IMG/VR virus record: IMGVR_UViG_3300028802_000032 | Span: 1 to 42,845 of that record | Length of the DNA: 42,845 nt | Strand: one strand, 5' to 3' | Source: a virus | In this document: positions 13,385 through 21,263 of the stretch, in pieces | Numbering within the stretch: position 1 is the stretch's first letter | Layout of the letters: each line of letters opens with the position of its first letter | Notes under the pieces: model-generated | The model's database searches: none | What the model saw: the letters and a program-made list of their open reading frames with translations, nothing else | Told to the model about the DNA's origin: nothing | Position numbers and translations under genes: made by a program

Positions 13385-14343
13385 TGGCCGACGTAGTCCT
13401 TGAAGACGCCGCAGGCGGGATGCCGCCCGCGACCGCACAGACCCTGCCGCAAGCCCCGCAGCCGCCGGTCGAACCGCCGCCGCCTGACCTGACGCAGCCG
13501 CTGGCCGACCCGGAGGACGCCGAAGAGCCGCCGCCGCCCGGCGACGAGGAACTGCCCGAGGGCGAGGAACCCGCGCCGTCAGGACGCCGCAGCGTCGTCG
13601 GCGATCTGGTGCGCGAGCGCGAGCGGCGGCAGACCGTCGAGAACAACCTGCAGCAGTCGCAGGAACTGCTGCGGCAGGTCATGTCGCTGCCGGGCGGGAT
13701 GGAACTGCTGCAGGCCGCGACGACCGGCCAGCCGCCGCCGCGCCGCCCCGGCGAAATGAGCGCCGAAGATCAGGCGCTGGTGCAGGAGGCGCAGGAGGTC
13801 GCGCAAGACCTCGGCCTCTACGACGCCAACGGCCACCCCGACCTGAAGACCGCCGCGCGGATCGTGCTCAGGGACCGCAAGCGCACCGAGACGATGGTGC
13901 GGCAGGCGCTCGGGCCGCTGCAGCAGCAGACGATGTCGCTGGCCGCGCAGCCGGTGATCAACCGCGTGCTCGGCGTCGCGGAGCAGTTCGGTATCGACCG
14001 GAACCTCGTCTGGCAGGGGCTGCAGGCCACGCCCCCCGAGCACCTCAACAACCCGGAAGTGCAGCAGGCGGTGCTGATGATGGCGCTCGGCACGCAGACG
14101 ATGCTGCAGTCGAACCAGTCGCAGGCCACGGGCACGCGCGGGCAGCAGCCGCGCGGGATGCCGCTGCAGCGCATGGGCGCACGGCCCCCGATCTTCACCG
14201 AAGCGCCCGGCGGCAGGCCGAGGGCGACGGCGCAACTGGACGACGTGTTCCGCGAGCGGCTGCGCTCGACGGGCATGAAGGACGAGACGATCAACGCGTC
14301 GCTGGCGAACTTCGTGCCCGGCGCACCGAACCGATTGGAGTAG
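13384..14343 (+). CDS. Scaffold protein candidate
   Basis: This 319-residue protein has an acidic Pro/Glu-rich N-terminus (about 1-65), then a charged coiled coil (RERERRQTVENNLQQSQELL), a Gln-rich helical middle and a basic C-terminal segment. Scaffolds of tailed phages have this character and sit between portal and major capsid genes. They nucleate capsid assembly and then leave or are degraded. No protease gene was seen nearby. The ATG overlaps the TGA of the GroES-like gene. Confidence 0.6.
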   Translation: MADVVLEDAAGGMPPATAQTLPQAPQPPVEPPPPDLTQPLADPEDAEEPPPPGDEELPEGEEPAPSGRRSVVGDLVRERERRQTVENNLQQSQELLRQVMSLPGGMELLQAATTGQPPPRRPGEMSAEDQALVQEAQEVAQDLGLYDANGHPDLKTAARIVLRDRKRTETMVRQALGPLQQQTMSLAAQPVINRVLGVAEQFGIDRNLVWQGLQATPPEHLNNPEVQQAVLMMALGTQTMLQSNQSQATGTRGQQPRGMPLQRMGARPPIFTEAPGGRPRATAQLDDVFRERLRSTGMKDETINASLANFVPGAPNRLE

Positions 14344-14346
14344 TCG

Positions 14347-15015
14347 ATGTCCCGAGTGAAGTCGCGGCTGGAGATCGAAACCGAGAAGCTGCAGAAGGGC
14401 GTGAAGGCGCGGCTGAAGGAAACCGTCGCGTCGCAGCGCAAGGTCGCCGACGAAGATCTGGTCGAGGCGTTCAAGGACTTCGCGAACATCGAAGTCGCCG
14501 GGCGGCGGTTGACGGATCCGAACCTGCCCAACGCGCTGCCGATCCGGCTGAAGGACGAGCCGGAGGAGCACGAAGACCCGCGCGGCATCCGGCGCAAGTG
14601 GTACCTCCGCTGGATCAATCTCGCGATGCCGAACCGGCACCACATCGCGCAGCAGTCGCTCGGCTACGCGCCCGTGCGCTGGGACGAACTGCAGACCGCT
14701 GACGTGATCAGCAACCCGTCGAAGACCGACGAGTTCGTGCGGCGCAGCGAGGGCGGCAAGGAAGCCCTGATGAAGATGCCGATGGCGCTCTACCGGCGCA
14801 TCAAGGCGAAGCAGCATGAGCGGCACGCGCGGACGATGACGGGCCGTGCGTTGAAAGAGTCGGCCATCGCCGCCGCTGTCGCGCGGGGGTTGTCCCCGGA
14901 GGACACCGAGGCCGTCGGAGAGGTGGTCGGCTCGATCAAGGTCGGGCGTGATCGTCTCGTCTCGCCCGACGCCAACCCGCTCGACGCGGCGGCGAACGAA
15001 GACCCCCAGCCCTAG
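14347..15015 (+). CDS. Conserved phage structural-region protein
   Basis: This 222-residue protein begins with a charged coiled coil (VKSRLEIETEKLQKGVKARLKE). It continues with a WYLRWINLAMPN segment and GYAPVRWDEL, and GGKEALMKMPMALYRRIKAKQ near residue 140. Such a W-x-N ... GYxPV ... LMKMP order resembles small conserved proteins encoded next to capsid genes in other phages. Function there is unknown. The ATG at 14347 follows the previous stop by three bases without a clear ribosome site. Confidence 0.65.
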   Translation: MSRVKSRLEIETEKLQKGVKARLKETVASQRKVADEDLVEAFKDFANIEVAGRRLTDPNLPNALPIRLKDEPEEHEDPRGIRRKWYLRWINLAMPNRHHIAQQSLGYAPVRWDELQTADVISNPSKTDEFVRRSEGGKEALMKMPMALYRRIKAKQHERHARTMTGRALKESAIAAAVARGLSPEDTEAVGEVVGSIKVGRDRLVSPDANPLDAAANEDPQP

Positions 15016-15024
15016 GAGGCACCC

Positions 15025-15228
15025 ATGTCGGGCTTCATCTGGCGCGTGATCCTCGCGGTCGTCTGCTTCGTGATCTTCTGGGCGATCTTCCCCGCGTTCG
15101 TGGAGTTGGTGGGGTTCCCCGTCTCTGCGCCGCTGATGACGATCATCCGCGCGTGCATCGCGGGCCTCGCGGTGATCTACGTGCTGTTCGGCAAGTACCC
15201 GCCGCCGCCGTGGGGACCGACCGCTTGA
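15025..15228 (+). CDS. Small membrane protein, two predicted spans
   Basis: This 67-residue protein has a strong ribosome site (TAGGAGG). Its two hydrophobic segments are at about 5-30 (WRVILAVVCFVIFWAIF onwards) and 38-57 (LMTIIRACIAGLAVIYVLF), followed by a Pro-rich tail. The size and topology fit a class II holin, which makes the inner-membrane lesion for lysis. No endolysin is adjacent, so that is only one possibility. Its stop overlaps the -35 of the promoter driving the capsid genes. Confidence 0.7.
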   Translation: MSGFIWRVILAVVCFVIFWAIFPAFVELVGFPVSAPLMTIIRACIAGLAVIYVLFGKYPPPPWGPTA

Positions 15229-15254
15229 CAGTCGAGGCCGCGCAGCCGTAACCT
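15225..15254 (+). promoter_or_regulatory. Sigma70-type promoter for the capsid operon
   Basis: A perfect TTGACA at 15225-15230 overlaps the stop of the membrane protein gene. After an 18-base spacer comes TAACCT (15249-15254), which keeps the three most conserved -10 positions (T, A, final T). The transcript would have a leader of roughly 250 bases before the gene at 15511. The position, just before the most abundantly needed proteins, makes sense. Confidence 0.5.
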
Positions 15255-15510
15255 CATCGCCGACTCGCTGGGGCGGGTTTCAAACCTTCGCGCGGTTACT
15301 CCAGTGGCCGCTGCGAGCGTGTCCGGCCCGTCCCAGCCGTCTTTTCGCCTCCCCGGTATCACGCGTGCCGGGGCACACGGTGTGACCTGCAGCGCGTGCT
15401 GCTGCTCGCTGGCCCGGTTGGCCGCTGGCGACTGCGTCGAGGCCAACCCGCAACCCCGAAGACGTTTCGTTCGCGCTCCCCGCGCGGACTATCAGGGCGA
15501 GGGTTTTCTC
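15255..15510 (+). promoter_or_regulatory. Long structured leader of the capsid operon
   Basis: This 256-base stretch between promoter and start codon has no convincing gene. An in-frame upstream extension from 15304 exists but has odd composition and no ribosome site. It contains CCCCGG (15351-15356) pairing with CCGGGG (15368-15373), followed at once by the palindrome CACACGGTGTG (15374-15384). Together they could make a larger imperfect hairpin. It may stabilise the capsid mRNA or hold a regulatory RNA. Confidence 0.4.
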
Positions 15511-15981
15511 ATGGTGACTTTCACGGTAGGAGCCGGTGACGGCTTCCGCGAACTTCGCACCACGCGGATCATGTATTTCCTTGAGGGCGCGGCGCAGACC
15601 TTCAAGGTCGGCGCGGTGGTGGTGCTCACCGCCGGGAAGGCCGTGAAGGGCGCAACCGCTGCGGTCGCCGCCATCCTCGGCATCGCCGCCGAAGCGGCCA
15701 GCGGCATCACCGACCGCAAGCTCGGCGTGCTCGTCGCCGACGAGAACAGCGAGTTCCAAGGGCGCGTGCAGGACACGGGCGTGCTCGCGCTCGCGCTCGT
15801 CGGAGCGCAGTTCGGCCTCATCCTCGACTCGGTCGGGGGCAAGGACATCTTCCGCGTGAACATCGCGGACACGACCAACAAGGCCGTGATCATCACCGAA
15901 CTGATCGACGCGGTCGGCGACGTGAATGGCCGGGTCGCGTTCAAGTTCATCAACAGCGTGCGGACGCCGCAGGCGTCGTAG
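15511..15981 (+). CDS. Head decoration-like structural protein
   Basis: This 156-residue protein is Ala/Val/Gly-rich and beta-strand dominated (MVTFTVGAG, VGAVVVLTAGKAVKG, KLGVLVADE), with no cysteine. It directly precedes the major capsid gene under its own promoter, the place and character of decoration or cement proteins. These bind the outside of the capsid to stabilise it after expansion. The ATG at 15511 follows GGCGAGGG. The assignment rests on context and composition. Confidence 0.6.
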   Translation: MVTFTVGAGDGFRELRTTRIMYFLEGAAQTFKVGAVVVLTAGKAVKGATAAVAAILGIAAEAASGITDRKLGVLVADENSEFQGRVQDTGVLALALVGAQFGLILDSVGGKDIFRVNIADTTNKAVIITELIDAVGDVNGRVAFKFINSVRTPQAS

Positions 15982-16012
15982 TCCGTCTCATCAGTCCCAC
16001 TAGGAGCCAGCC

Positions 16013-16930
16013 ATGCAAGTACGTGGAACTTTTGCGGCGCTCTACGACAACGTCGATAAGACGGTGTACGCGCTGCTCGGCAAGCAGTTGAAGGAGCTTC
16101 CCCCGATCTGGACCGACATCTACTCGCGCAAGAGTTCCTCGCGCAAGTTTGAGCGGTTCCAGACCGTCACGCCGTTCGGCGACGTGCCCGAGAAGCCCGA
16201 GGGCAGCGTCTACGCCTTCGACCTGATCCGTCCCGGCTACAGCAAGGACGTGACCCCGGTCGAGTTCGGCCTCGGGTTCGAAGTCACCGAGACGGCGATG
16301 GAAGACGACCAGTTCGACGTGCTGCAGCGGCAGGCGTCGTGGCTGGCGTTCAGCGCCCGCGTCGTGCAGGAGAAGTACGCGGCGATCCCGTTCAACCTCG
16401 GGTTCTCGACGCAGCTTGCGCCCGACGGCGTCTCGCTGTTCAACACCGCCCATGTGCTCGCGGGCGGCGGCACGGCCCGCAACCGCCCGGCCACCGACGC
16501 CGACCTGAGCTACGACTCGCTCAATCAGGCGATCATCGATGTGCAGACGGACACGAAGCTGGAGAGCGGCCAGTTGGTGGCTCCGGTGATGAACTGGATC
16601 CTCTACGTGCCGCCCCAGTTGGAGATGCTCGCTGACCGCCTGCTGAACAGCACGCTGCTGCCCGGCTCGGTGGACAACGACATCAACCCGATCAAGCGGC
16701 GTCGGAACATCCGCATCCTGACCAACCCCTACCTCACCGATCAGGACGCGTGGTACCTCGTCGCCGACGCGAAGGAAACGCACGGGCTGGTCTGCGTGGA
16801 CCGCGTCGGCATCACCGCCGCGCCCGCGATGCAGGACGCCCGCACCGGAAATAGGATTTACAAGGTCCGCTTCCGGCAGGCGTGGGACGCTTTTCTATGG
16901 CAGAACATCTACGGGACTGCCGGGGCGTAG
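16013..16930 (+). CDS. Major capsid protein
   Basis: This 305-residue protein is of normal length for an HK97-fold major capsid. It resembles the Mu gpT-like group by pattern: a helical N-arm, EFGLGFEVTETAMEDDQF, GVSLFNTAHVLAGGGTARNRP, a block ending WILYVPPQLEMLADRLL, then NDINPIKRRRNIRILTNPYLTDQDAWYLVAD. It has a good ribosome site (ACTAGGAG) and is followed at once by a strong terminator, as expected for a heavily expressed capsid gene. Several hundred copies would form the shell. Confidence 0.82.
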   Translation: MQVRGTFAALYDNVDKTVYALLGKQLKELPPIWTDIYSRKSSSRKFERFQTVTPFGDVPEKPEGSVYAFDLIRPGYSKDVTPVEFGLGFEVTETAMEDDQFDVLQRQASWLAFSARVVQEKYAAIPFNLGFSTQLAPDGVSLFNTAHVLAGGGTARNRPATDADLSYDSLNQAIIDVQTDTKLESGQLVAPVMNWILYVPPQLEMLADRLLNSTLLPGSVDNDINPIKRRRNIRILTNPYLTDQDAWYLVADAKETHGLVCVDRVGITAAPAMQDARTGNRIYKVRFRQAWDAFLWQNIYGTAGA

Positions 16931-16944
16931 CACCTTGAGTCGTC

Positions 16945-16979
16945 GCGGCGCAATGGTTCCACGGGGAACGTTGCGCCGC
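16945..16979 (+). terminator. Terminator after the capsid gene
   Basis: GCGGCGCAA (16945-16953) pairs with TTGCGCCGC (16971-16979). Inside it GTTCC (16956-16960) pairs with GGAAC (16965-16969) around an ACGG loop. GTTCTTCGTTCTC follows. It is the clearest terminator in the window and probably sets the capsid mRNA level above that of the downstream tail genes. Confidence 0.75.
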
Positions 16980-17014
16980 GTTCTTCGTTCTCGGTTCAGA
17001 ACTAGGAGCGTGCC

Positions 17015-17452
17015 GTGCATCACACTGGCCTCTTCGCGATGGGCCGCAAGATCGTGGACTACGTCTTCCGTCCGCTGGATCAGGCGGGCCTGCCGAGCTA
17101 CAACACTGCTGGCCCCGTCACCTTCCTCGCCAGCGACCTCCTGCAGCGCCTCATCCTGCGCGACTGCAACGGCGCGGCCCGCAACGACACCACGCCGACG
17201 GCGCAGCAGATCATCGACGCGCTGACGGTCATGGGTCGCCCGCCGGTCGCCGGGCACTCGTTTGAGTTCGTCATCCGCAACAGCAGCGCCGCCGCGTTCG
17301 CCTCGACCATCGTCGCGGGCACGGGGGTCACGCTGTCGCCTGCGGCGATCACGGTCACGCAGAACAACGCGCGGGCGTTCATGGCCGTCATCAACAACGC
17401 GGGCGCGACGCCTGCGGTCACGATCTACTCGCTGGCGGGTGGAGCGTTCTAG
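17015..17452 (+). CDS. Hypothetical structural protein after capsid
   Basis: This 145-residue protein starts at a GTG after ACTAGGAG. The N-terminal half is mixed. The C-terminal half is beta-rich and Ala/Thr/Asn-rich (SAAAFASTIVAGTGVTLSP, AAITVTQNNARAFMAVINN), typical of capsid or fibre accessory proteins. No family is named with confidence. Its place between capsid and adaptor suggests a head protein. Confidence 0.65.
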   Translation: MHHTGLFAMGRKIVDYVFRPLDQAGLPSYNTAGPVTFLASDLLQRLILRDCNGAARNDTTPTAQQIIDALTVMGRPPVAGHSFEFVIRNSSAAAFASTIVAGTGVTLSPAAITVTQNNARAFMAVINNAGATPAVTIYSLAGGAF

Positions 17453-17454
17453 TC

Positions 17455-17778
17455 ATGGGCCTCACGGTTCCGCTCATCGACCGTCCGCTGCTGAAGGACG
17501 TGGCGTCGGGCACGTCGCCCGGCGTCGATGTCGCGGGCTGCGCGAACCTCTGCATCTACGCCGTCGGCGGCGTGGGCGTGAGCGCAGGCGCGGTGACCAT
17601 CGAGGAAAGCCACGACATCAACTACCCCGGCGCGTGGACGCCCATCGGCACGGCGGTGACGTTCATCGTCGGCGTCGCGGCCCCGGTGCGTCTGGCGGGC
17701 ACGGCGAAGGCCATCCGCGCTCGCATCACCACGCCGGTCACGGGCGGCACCGCGAGCGTCTACGTCGTCGGGCGGTAG
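17455..17778 (+). CDS. Hypothetical beta-rich head protein
   Basis: This 107-residue protein is Gly/Val/Ala-rich. It has CANLCIYAVGGVGVSAG and TIEESHDINYPGAWTPIGTA, and ends with ARITTPVTGGTASVYVVG. It looks like a single beta-sandwich and could be a decoration or stabilisation protein. The ATG lies two bases after the previous stop. Confidence 0.65.
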   Translation: MGLTVPLIDRPLLKDVASGTSPGVDVAGCANLCIYAVGGVGVSAGAVTIEESHDINYPGAWTPIGTAVTFIVGVAAPVRLAGTAKAIRARITTPVTGGTASVYVVGR

Positions 17779-17781
17779 GCG

Positions 17782-18549
17782 ATGACGTTCGCCGACCTCT
17801 ACGGCGAGGCGCTCAACCACGAACTGGGGTCGTACGACACGACCCAGTTGTTCACGACGGTGCGCCGCAAGGCCGCGATCAACCGGGCCACGAAGGAGTT
17901 CGCGCGGCTCGGGAAGGTGTCGCTGTCGAAAGAGGTCGTCATCCCGGTCGTGTCGGGCACGACCACCTACAACCTCGACACCGCGAGCGCGAACCGCTTC
18001 GTCGCGTTCGGGCGTCCCCCGCTGCGGCTGCGGCAGATCGTGACGGCGACCGGCGCGAAGTCGGTGACCTCGCTCGTCGTGCGCTCGACGGCGTATCTGG
18101 ACGAGGTGTCGCCGGGCTGGCGTGACACGGCCTCGTCGGGCTTCCCGTCGAACATCGCGCACGACCCGGTCGATGGCGTCAACAACCTGCGCTTCACGCC
18201 GATCCCGAATATCCCGGCGAGCGAGACGTGGGAACTGGTCGTGCCCATCGCCGCCAACGCCGCCGACATGGTGCTCGACACCGAGGTACCGTTCGACGGG
18301 CGACCCGACATCGAGCCGTTCCACTGGGCGCTCGCGCACTTCGCCGCCGCGATCTTGGAGCGGCTGCGAAAGGATCCTGACGCCGAGAAGAATCAGGTCA
18401 CGAAGTTCGGTGCGTACGTGGAAGACTGGACGGCGAAGAGCACGCGCCCGCCGGGGGCGCACAAGCGCGTGCTGATGCAGCGCGACTACATCGGCGAGGT
18501 GAGCCGGGCACGCGGCGGCATCACGGTGCAGGACGACCCACGGCGGTGA
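17782..18549 (+). CDS. Head-tail adaptor protein candidate
   Basis: This 255-residue protein starts MTFADLYGEAL and has a helical N-terminus with AAINRATKEFARLG. A beta-rich middle with VVSGTTTYNLDT and a C-terminal helix pair (HWALAHFAAAILERLRKDP) follow. The pattern of an N-terminal helical bundle, a YNLD strand and C-terminal helices is common in podovirus adaptors (P22 gp4-like or tubular-protein-A-like). These form the ring below the portal. The gene order, after head genes and before the nozzle-like gene, agrees. Confidence 0.6.
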   Translation: MTFADLYGEALNHELGSYDTTQLFTTVRRKAAINRATKEFARLGKVSLSKEVVIPVVSGTTTYNLDTASANRFVAFGRPPLRLRQIVTATGAKSVTSLVVRSTAYLDEVSPGWRDTASSGFPSNIAHDPVDGVNNLRFTPIPNIPASETWELVVPIAANAADMVLDTEVPFDGRPDIEPFHWALAHFAAAILERLRKDPDAEKNQVTKFGAYVEDWTAKSTRPPGAHKRVLMQRDYIGEVSRARGGITVQDDPRR

Positions 18550-18734
18550 CCAAGATCACGCTGACGTTCAAGTGCGGGTGTCAGCAGTCGCTGGAGGTCA
18601 GCGAGGCGAGCAGCGCGGAGCCGCACTGCGTCGAGCACGACTGCTGGGTGGTGTCGCGCGTGACCGCGCCGCCGCCGAGGTTCCACGGAGCGCCGGGCGT
18701 GACCGGCCCACTGGTCGAGGAGATCAAGCGATGA
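18546..18734 (+). CDS. Small CGC/HC-motif protein, first of a pair
   Basis: This 62-residue protein starts at a GTG overlapping the adaptor stop. It has CGCQQS near residue 10 and PHCVEHDCWVV near 27-37, a likely single zinc site. The next gene encodes a relative with the same spacing (CGC, then HCxxHD). The function is unknown; these small proteins may be structural or regulatory. It overlaps the next gene by four bases. Confidence 0.65.
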   Translation: MTKITLTFKCGCQQSLEVSEASSAEPHCVEHDCWVVSRVTAPPPRFHGAPGVTGPLVEEIKR

Positions 18735-19015
18735 CCGAACAGCACGCGGCCCCGAAGATCGCGACCGAGCCGAAGGCCGACACGAAGGCGACCTACGAGA
18801 CGCGCGAAGCGATCATGGCGTGCGGGTGCCGCATCATCATGGACGCCGCGACCTACGACGCCGAGGGCGCACACTGCGCGGTCCACGACAACACCGAGGT
18901 CGTGCGCGTGATCAAGGTCGCGCCGGTCGAGGTGCCTGACGTGCCGCCGCCGACGCGCAAGATCGAGAACGGCAACGGGAAGAAGGCCGCAGCGGTCGCC
19001 GCCGTCCGCAAGTAG
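18731..19015 (+). CDS. Small CGC/HC-motif protein, second of a pair
   Basis: This 94-residue protein shares with its upstream neighbour the order CGC (in ACGCRII), then HCAVHD about 17 residues later, then a short beta strand. It has extra hydrophilic N- and C-terminal tails (the latter Lys/Ala-rich). This looks like a tandem duplication followed by divergence. A zinc-binding role is inferred; the cellular role is unknown. Confidence 0.6.
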   Translation: MTEQHAAPKIATEPKADTKATYETREAIMACGCRIIMDAATYDAEGAHCAVHDNTEVVRVIKVAPVEVPDVPPPTRKIENGNGKKAAAVAAVRK

Positions 19016-19022
19016 GGTCGCG

Positions 19023-20297
19023 ATGGGCGTGGGCTACTACGACGCGGCGCAGAACTACACGAACCAGCAGCGGCAGGACAACCAGCAGAAGCTGCTCTCG
19101 CCGTACATGACGAACAGTTCGGCGGGCAACCCGTCGAGCAGTTACGGCAGCAGCGGCGGTGCTCAGGCGGGTGCCTACGGCACGCCTGCGCCGACGTACG
19201 GGCAGCAGAAGCAGACGCAGGGGCAGCAAGTGCAGGGCTACCGTGCGCCGACGGGCTATCCGACCTACAACGCGCCGCAGCAGCAGGGCTACAACTATCC
19301 GCAGCAGACGCAGCAGCAAGCGCCGCCGTCGTTCCGCCTGCCCGGTGGCGGGACCGACCAGCAGGCGATGACGAACTACTACTCGCAGCCGCAGCAGCAG
19401 CAGGGCTACCAGAACCCGAACCCGGCGCAGGGCAGCTACCCGACGCTCACGCCGGGCGTGACCTTCAATGGCGCGGACATCCCTCACACGGAGCGGCAGG
19501 GGGAATGGGACGTGACGAGCGGCGGGTTCTCCGGGTCCATCTCACGCCGGAACATCCGCACGGGCGAGCAGCAGTACTTCGACCCTCGCTCGCAGCAGTG
19601 GGTGACGGGCGGCGGGTACGTGCAGCAGCAGCCGGGGCAGCAGCCGGGCCAGCCGGGGCCGCAGCAGTCGCAGCAGCCGGGCGGCATGGGCGCACCGCCG
19701 CCGAACCACGACACCAACGGCTACCAGTCGCCGCAGGTCGTGCAAGCGCCTGCCTCGCGCTACGCGATGCCCGGCTGGGACAACGGCAAGTGGAACGACC
19801 CGAACAATCAGGATCCGAAGTACGTCGTCGGGCGCATCCTGAGCAACATTCCGGGGCGCACCGATCAGATGGGCGAGGCGGTGCGGCGGATCCAAGCGGC
19901 GTATCCCGGCACGCAGCAGGTCGGCAACGGCGACATCAGCATCCCCGGCGTCGGCGTCATCGACATCCTGATGGGCGCGGGCGCGGGCGGGCGGGGCTGG
20001 TGGTGGGGCGCAGGGCAGGCGGGCGGCGGTGCGCCGCAGGCGAAGGCACCCGCGCAAGGGGCGGGCGGGGATCCCTACGCGCAGTTGATGCAGATGCTGA
20101 TGGGGCCGGGGCCGCAGATGCAGCCGCAAGTGCAGCAGCCCGCGCCGCAGACGACCTTCGACATCACGAAGGATCCGAGGTTCCAAGCGATGCAGGCGCA
20201 ACTGGCGCAACTGCAGACGCAGCAGAAGACCTACCAGACCGAGCAGACCGCCGCCGGTCGTGGCCGCGCCAACAACCCGTCGTTCGCGTACTACTAG
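19023..20297 (+). CDS. Gln/Tyr/Gly-rich low-complexity virion protein candidate
   Basis: This 424-residue protein has a prion-like N-terminal half rich in Gln, Tyr, Asn, Ser and Gly. Residues about 101-111 read APPSFRLPGGGTD. A folded segment of about 70 residues (YVVGRILSNIPGRTDQMGEAV to GVGVIDILMGAGAGG-RGWWWG) is followed by more Gln/Pro-rich sequence and a C-terminal coiled coil, ending YY. The folded part resembles a conserved phage domain of unknown function that I have seen in virion-region proteins. It could be an internal or fibre-associated protein. GC-rich CAG and CCG codons give a repetitive DNA look. Confidence 0.7.
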   Translation: MGVGYYDAAQNYTNQQRQDNQQKLLSPYMTNSSAGNPSSSYGSSGGAQAGAYGTPAPTYGQQKQTQGQQVQGYRAPTGYPTYNAPQQQGYNYPQQTQQQAPPSFRLPGGGTDQQAMTNYYSQPQQQQGYQNPNPAQGSYPTLTPGVTFNGADIPHTERQGEWDVTSGGFSGSISRRNIRTGEQQYFDPRSQQWVTGGGYVQQQPGQQPGQPGPQQSQQPGGMGAPPPNHDTNGYQSPQVVQAPASRYAMPGWDNGKWNDPNNQDPKYVVGRILSNIPGRTDQMGEAVRRIQAAYPGTQQVGNGDISIPGVGVIDILMGAGAGGRGWWWGAGQAGGGAPQAKAPAQGAGGDPYAQLMQMLMGPGPQMQPQVQQPAPQTTFDITKDPRFQAMQAQLAQLQTQQKTYQTEQTAAGRGRANNPSFAYY

Positions 20298-20306
20298 GAG
20301 CCTCCG

Positions 20307-21251
20307 ATGCCTGACCTCGGCCAGTCGTTCTCGCCTGCGGATCAAGCCGCGCAGAGCGCCGACCCCAACCTGCGGCGTCGGCGCACGCCGGTCCAGCAGG
20401 CGCTGCAGACGCTCAACCTGCAGTTGCCCGCGTACTCGGGCGGCAACGCCGTGTCGAGCGACCTGCTGTCGGGGCGCACGGGCGGCGTCGTGCGGCAGGC
20501 GGCGGGCGTGCCGCGCACGCAGGCGCTCCTGAACGCGATGATGTCGGGCGCGTCCACCGGCAAGCAGGGCGAGGGCACCGGGCAGGGCCGCGCCACGCGC
20601 TACGGCGGCGGCTTCGGCGGCGGCGGGTTCGGCGACTCGGGCGGCGCACAGACCGTCAGCGGCGGCGGCGGGAAGCCCCCGATGGCCCCTGCAGGGGGCG
20701 GTGGCGGGCGACCGGGCGGAGGCGGGGCTGCGCCGTGGTTGCCCGGCGGAAAGCTTCCCAGCGGCGGTGGAGGGCTGCAGGGGCTTATTCCCGGCGGCGG
20801 CAAGCCGGGCATGATGCCGAAGCTGCCGGGCGTGCCGAAGTTGCCGCCCGCGCTGGCGTCGAAGATCCCGCCGATCAACCCGAACATCCCCGGCGGCGGG
20901 CACCTCGACTCGCTGCTGCCGCGTCTCCCCGCGCCGCCGCCTGCGCCGCCTCCGGTGAACTTCAACCGGGGCAGCAACGACGTGCGGTTCAATTCGCCCA
21001 TCGCGCAAGTGCCGCAGGCCGCGCCGCCGCCTCCGCTGCCGCAGATGCAGGCCGCGCCGCAGCCGCAGGCACCGCAGGCACCGCCGTCGTTCGCGTTGCC
21101 GAACGGCGGGACGGACTGGCAGGCGCAGTTGAACTGGTACAACGCGCATCAGGGGCAGGCCGCGCCGGGCGGGGGCACCTACAACAATTCCGCGCCGGTC
21201 GCGTCTGGTGGGTCGTATGGCCCGCCGACGCGCAGCGGGCCGTACTACTAG
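20307..21251 (+). CDS. Gly/Pro-rich low-complexity virion protein candidate
   Basis: This 314-residue protein has a helical N-terminal 90 residues and a long Gly-rich and Pro-rich middle. Near the C-terminus APPSFALPNGGTD and the residues after it closely match a module in the preceding protein. It also ends in YY like its neighbour. A ribosome site (TAGGAG) precedes the ATG. The shared module suggests that the two proteins bind the same partner or arose by duplication. No catalytic features are visible. Confidence 0.65.
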   Translation: MPDLGQSFSPADQAAQSADPNLRRRRTPVQQALQTLNLQLPAYSGGNAVSSDLLSGRTGGVVRQAAGVPRTQALLNAMMSGASTGKQGEGTGQGRATRYGGGFGGGGFGDSGGAQTVSGGGGKPPMAPAGGGGGRPGGGGAAPWLPGGKLPSGGGGLQGLIPGGGKPGMMPKLPGVPKLPPALASKIPPINPNIPGGGHLDSLLPRLPAPPPAPPPVNFNRGSNDVRFNSPIAQVPQAAPPPPLPQMQAAPQPQAPQAPPSFALPNGGTDWQAQLNWYNAHQGQAAPGGGTYNNSAPVASGGSYGPPTRSGPYY

Positions 21252-21263
21252 GATCGTGGCTCG

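Noticed and set aside
15275-15286. T-arm-like sequence GGTTTCAAACC hinting at a tRNA
   Set aside because: The loop register does not fit TTCRANY with a paired 5-bp stem, and no acceptor, D or anticodon arms can be built around it.
15304-15510. N-terminal extension of the decoration-like gene
   Set aside because: The extra 69 residues are Cys/Arg/Ser-rich, lack a ribosome site and cover a structured leader; ATG 15511 has GGCGAGGG upstream.
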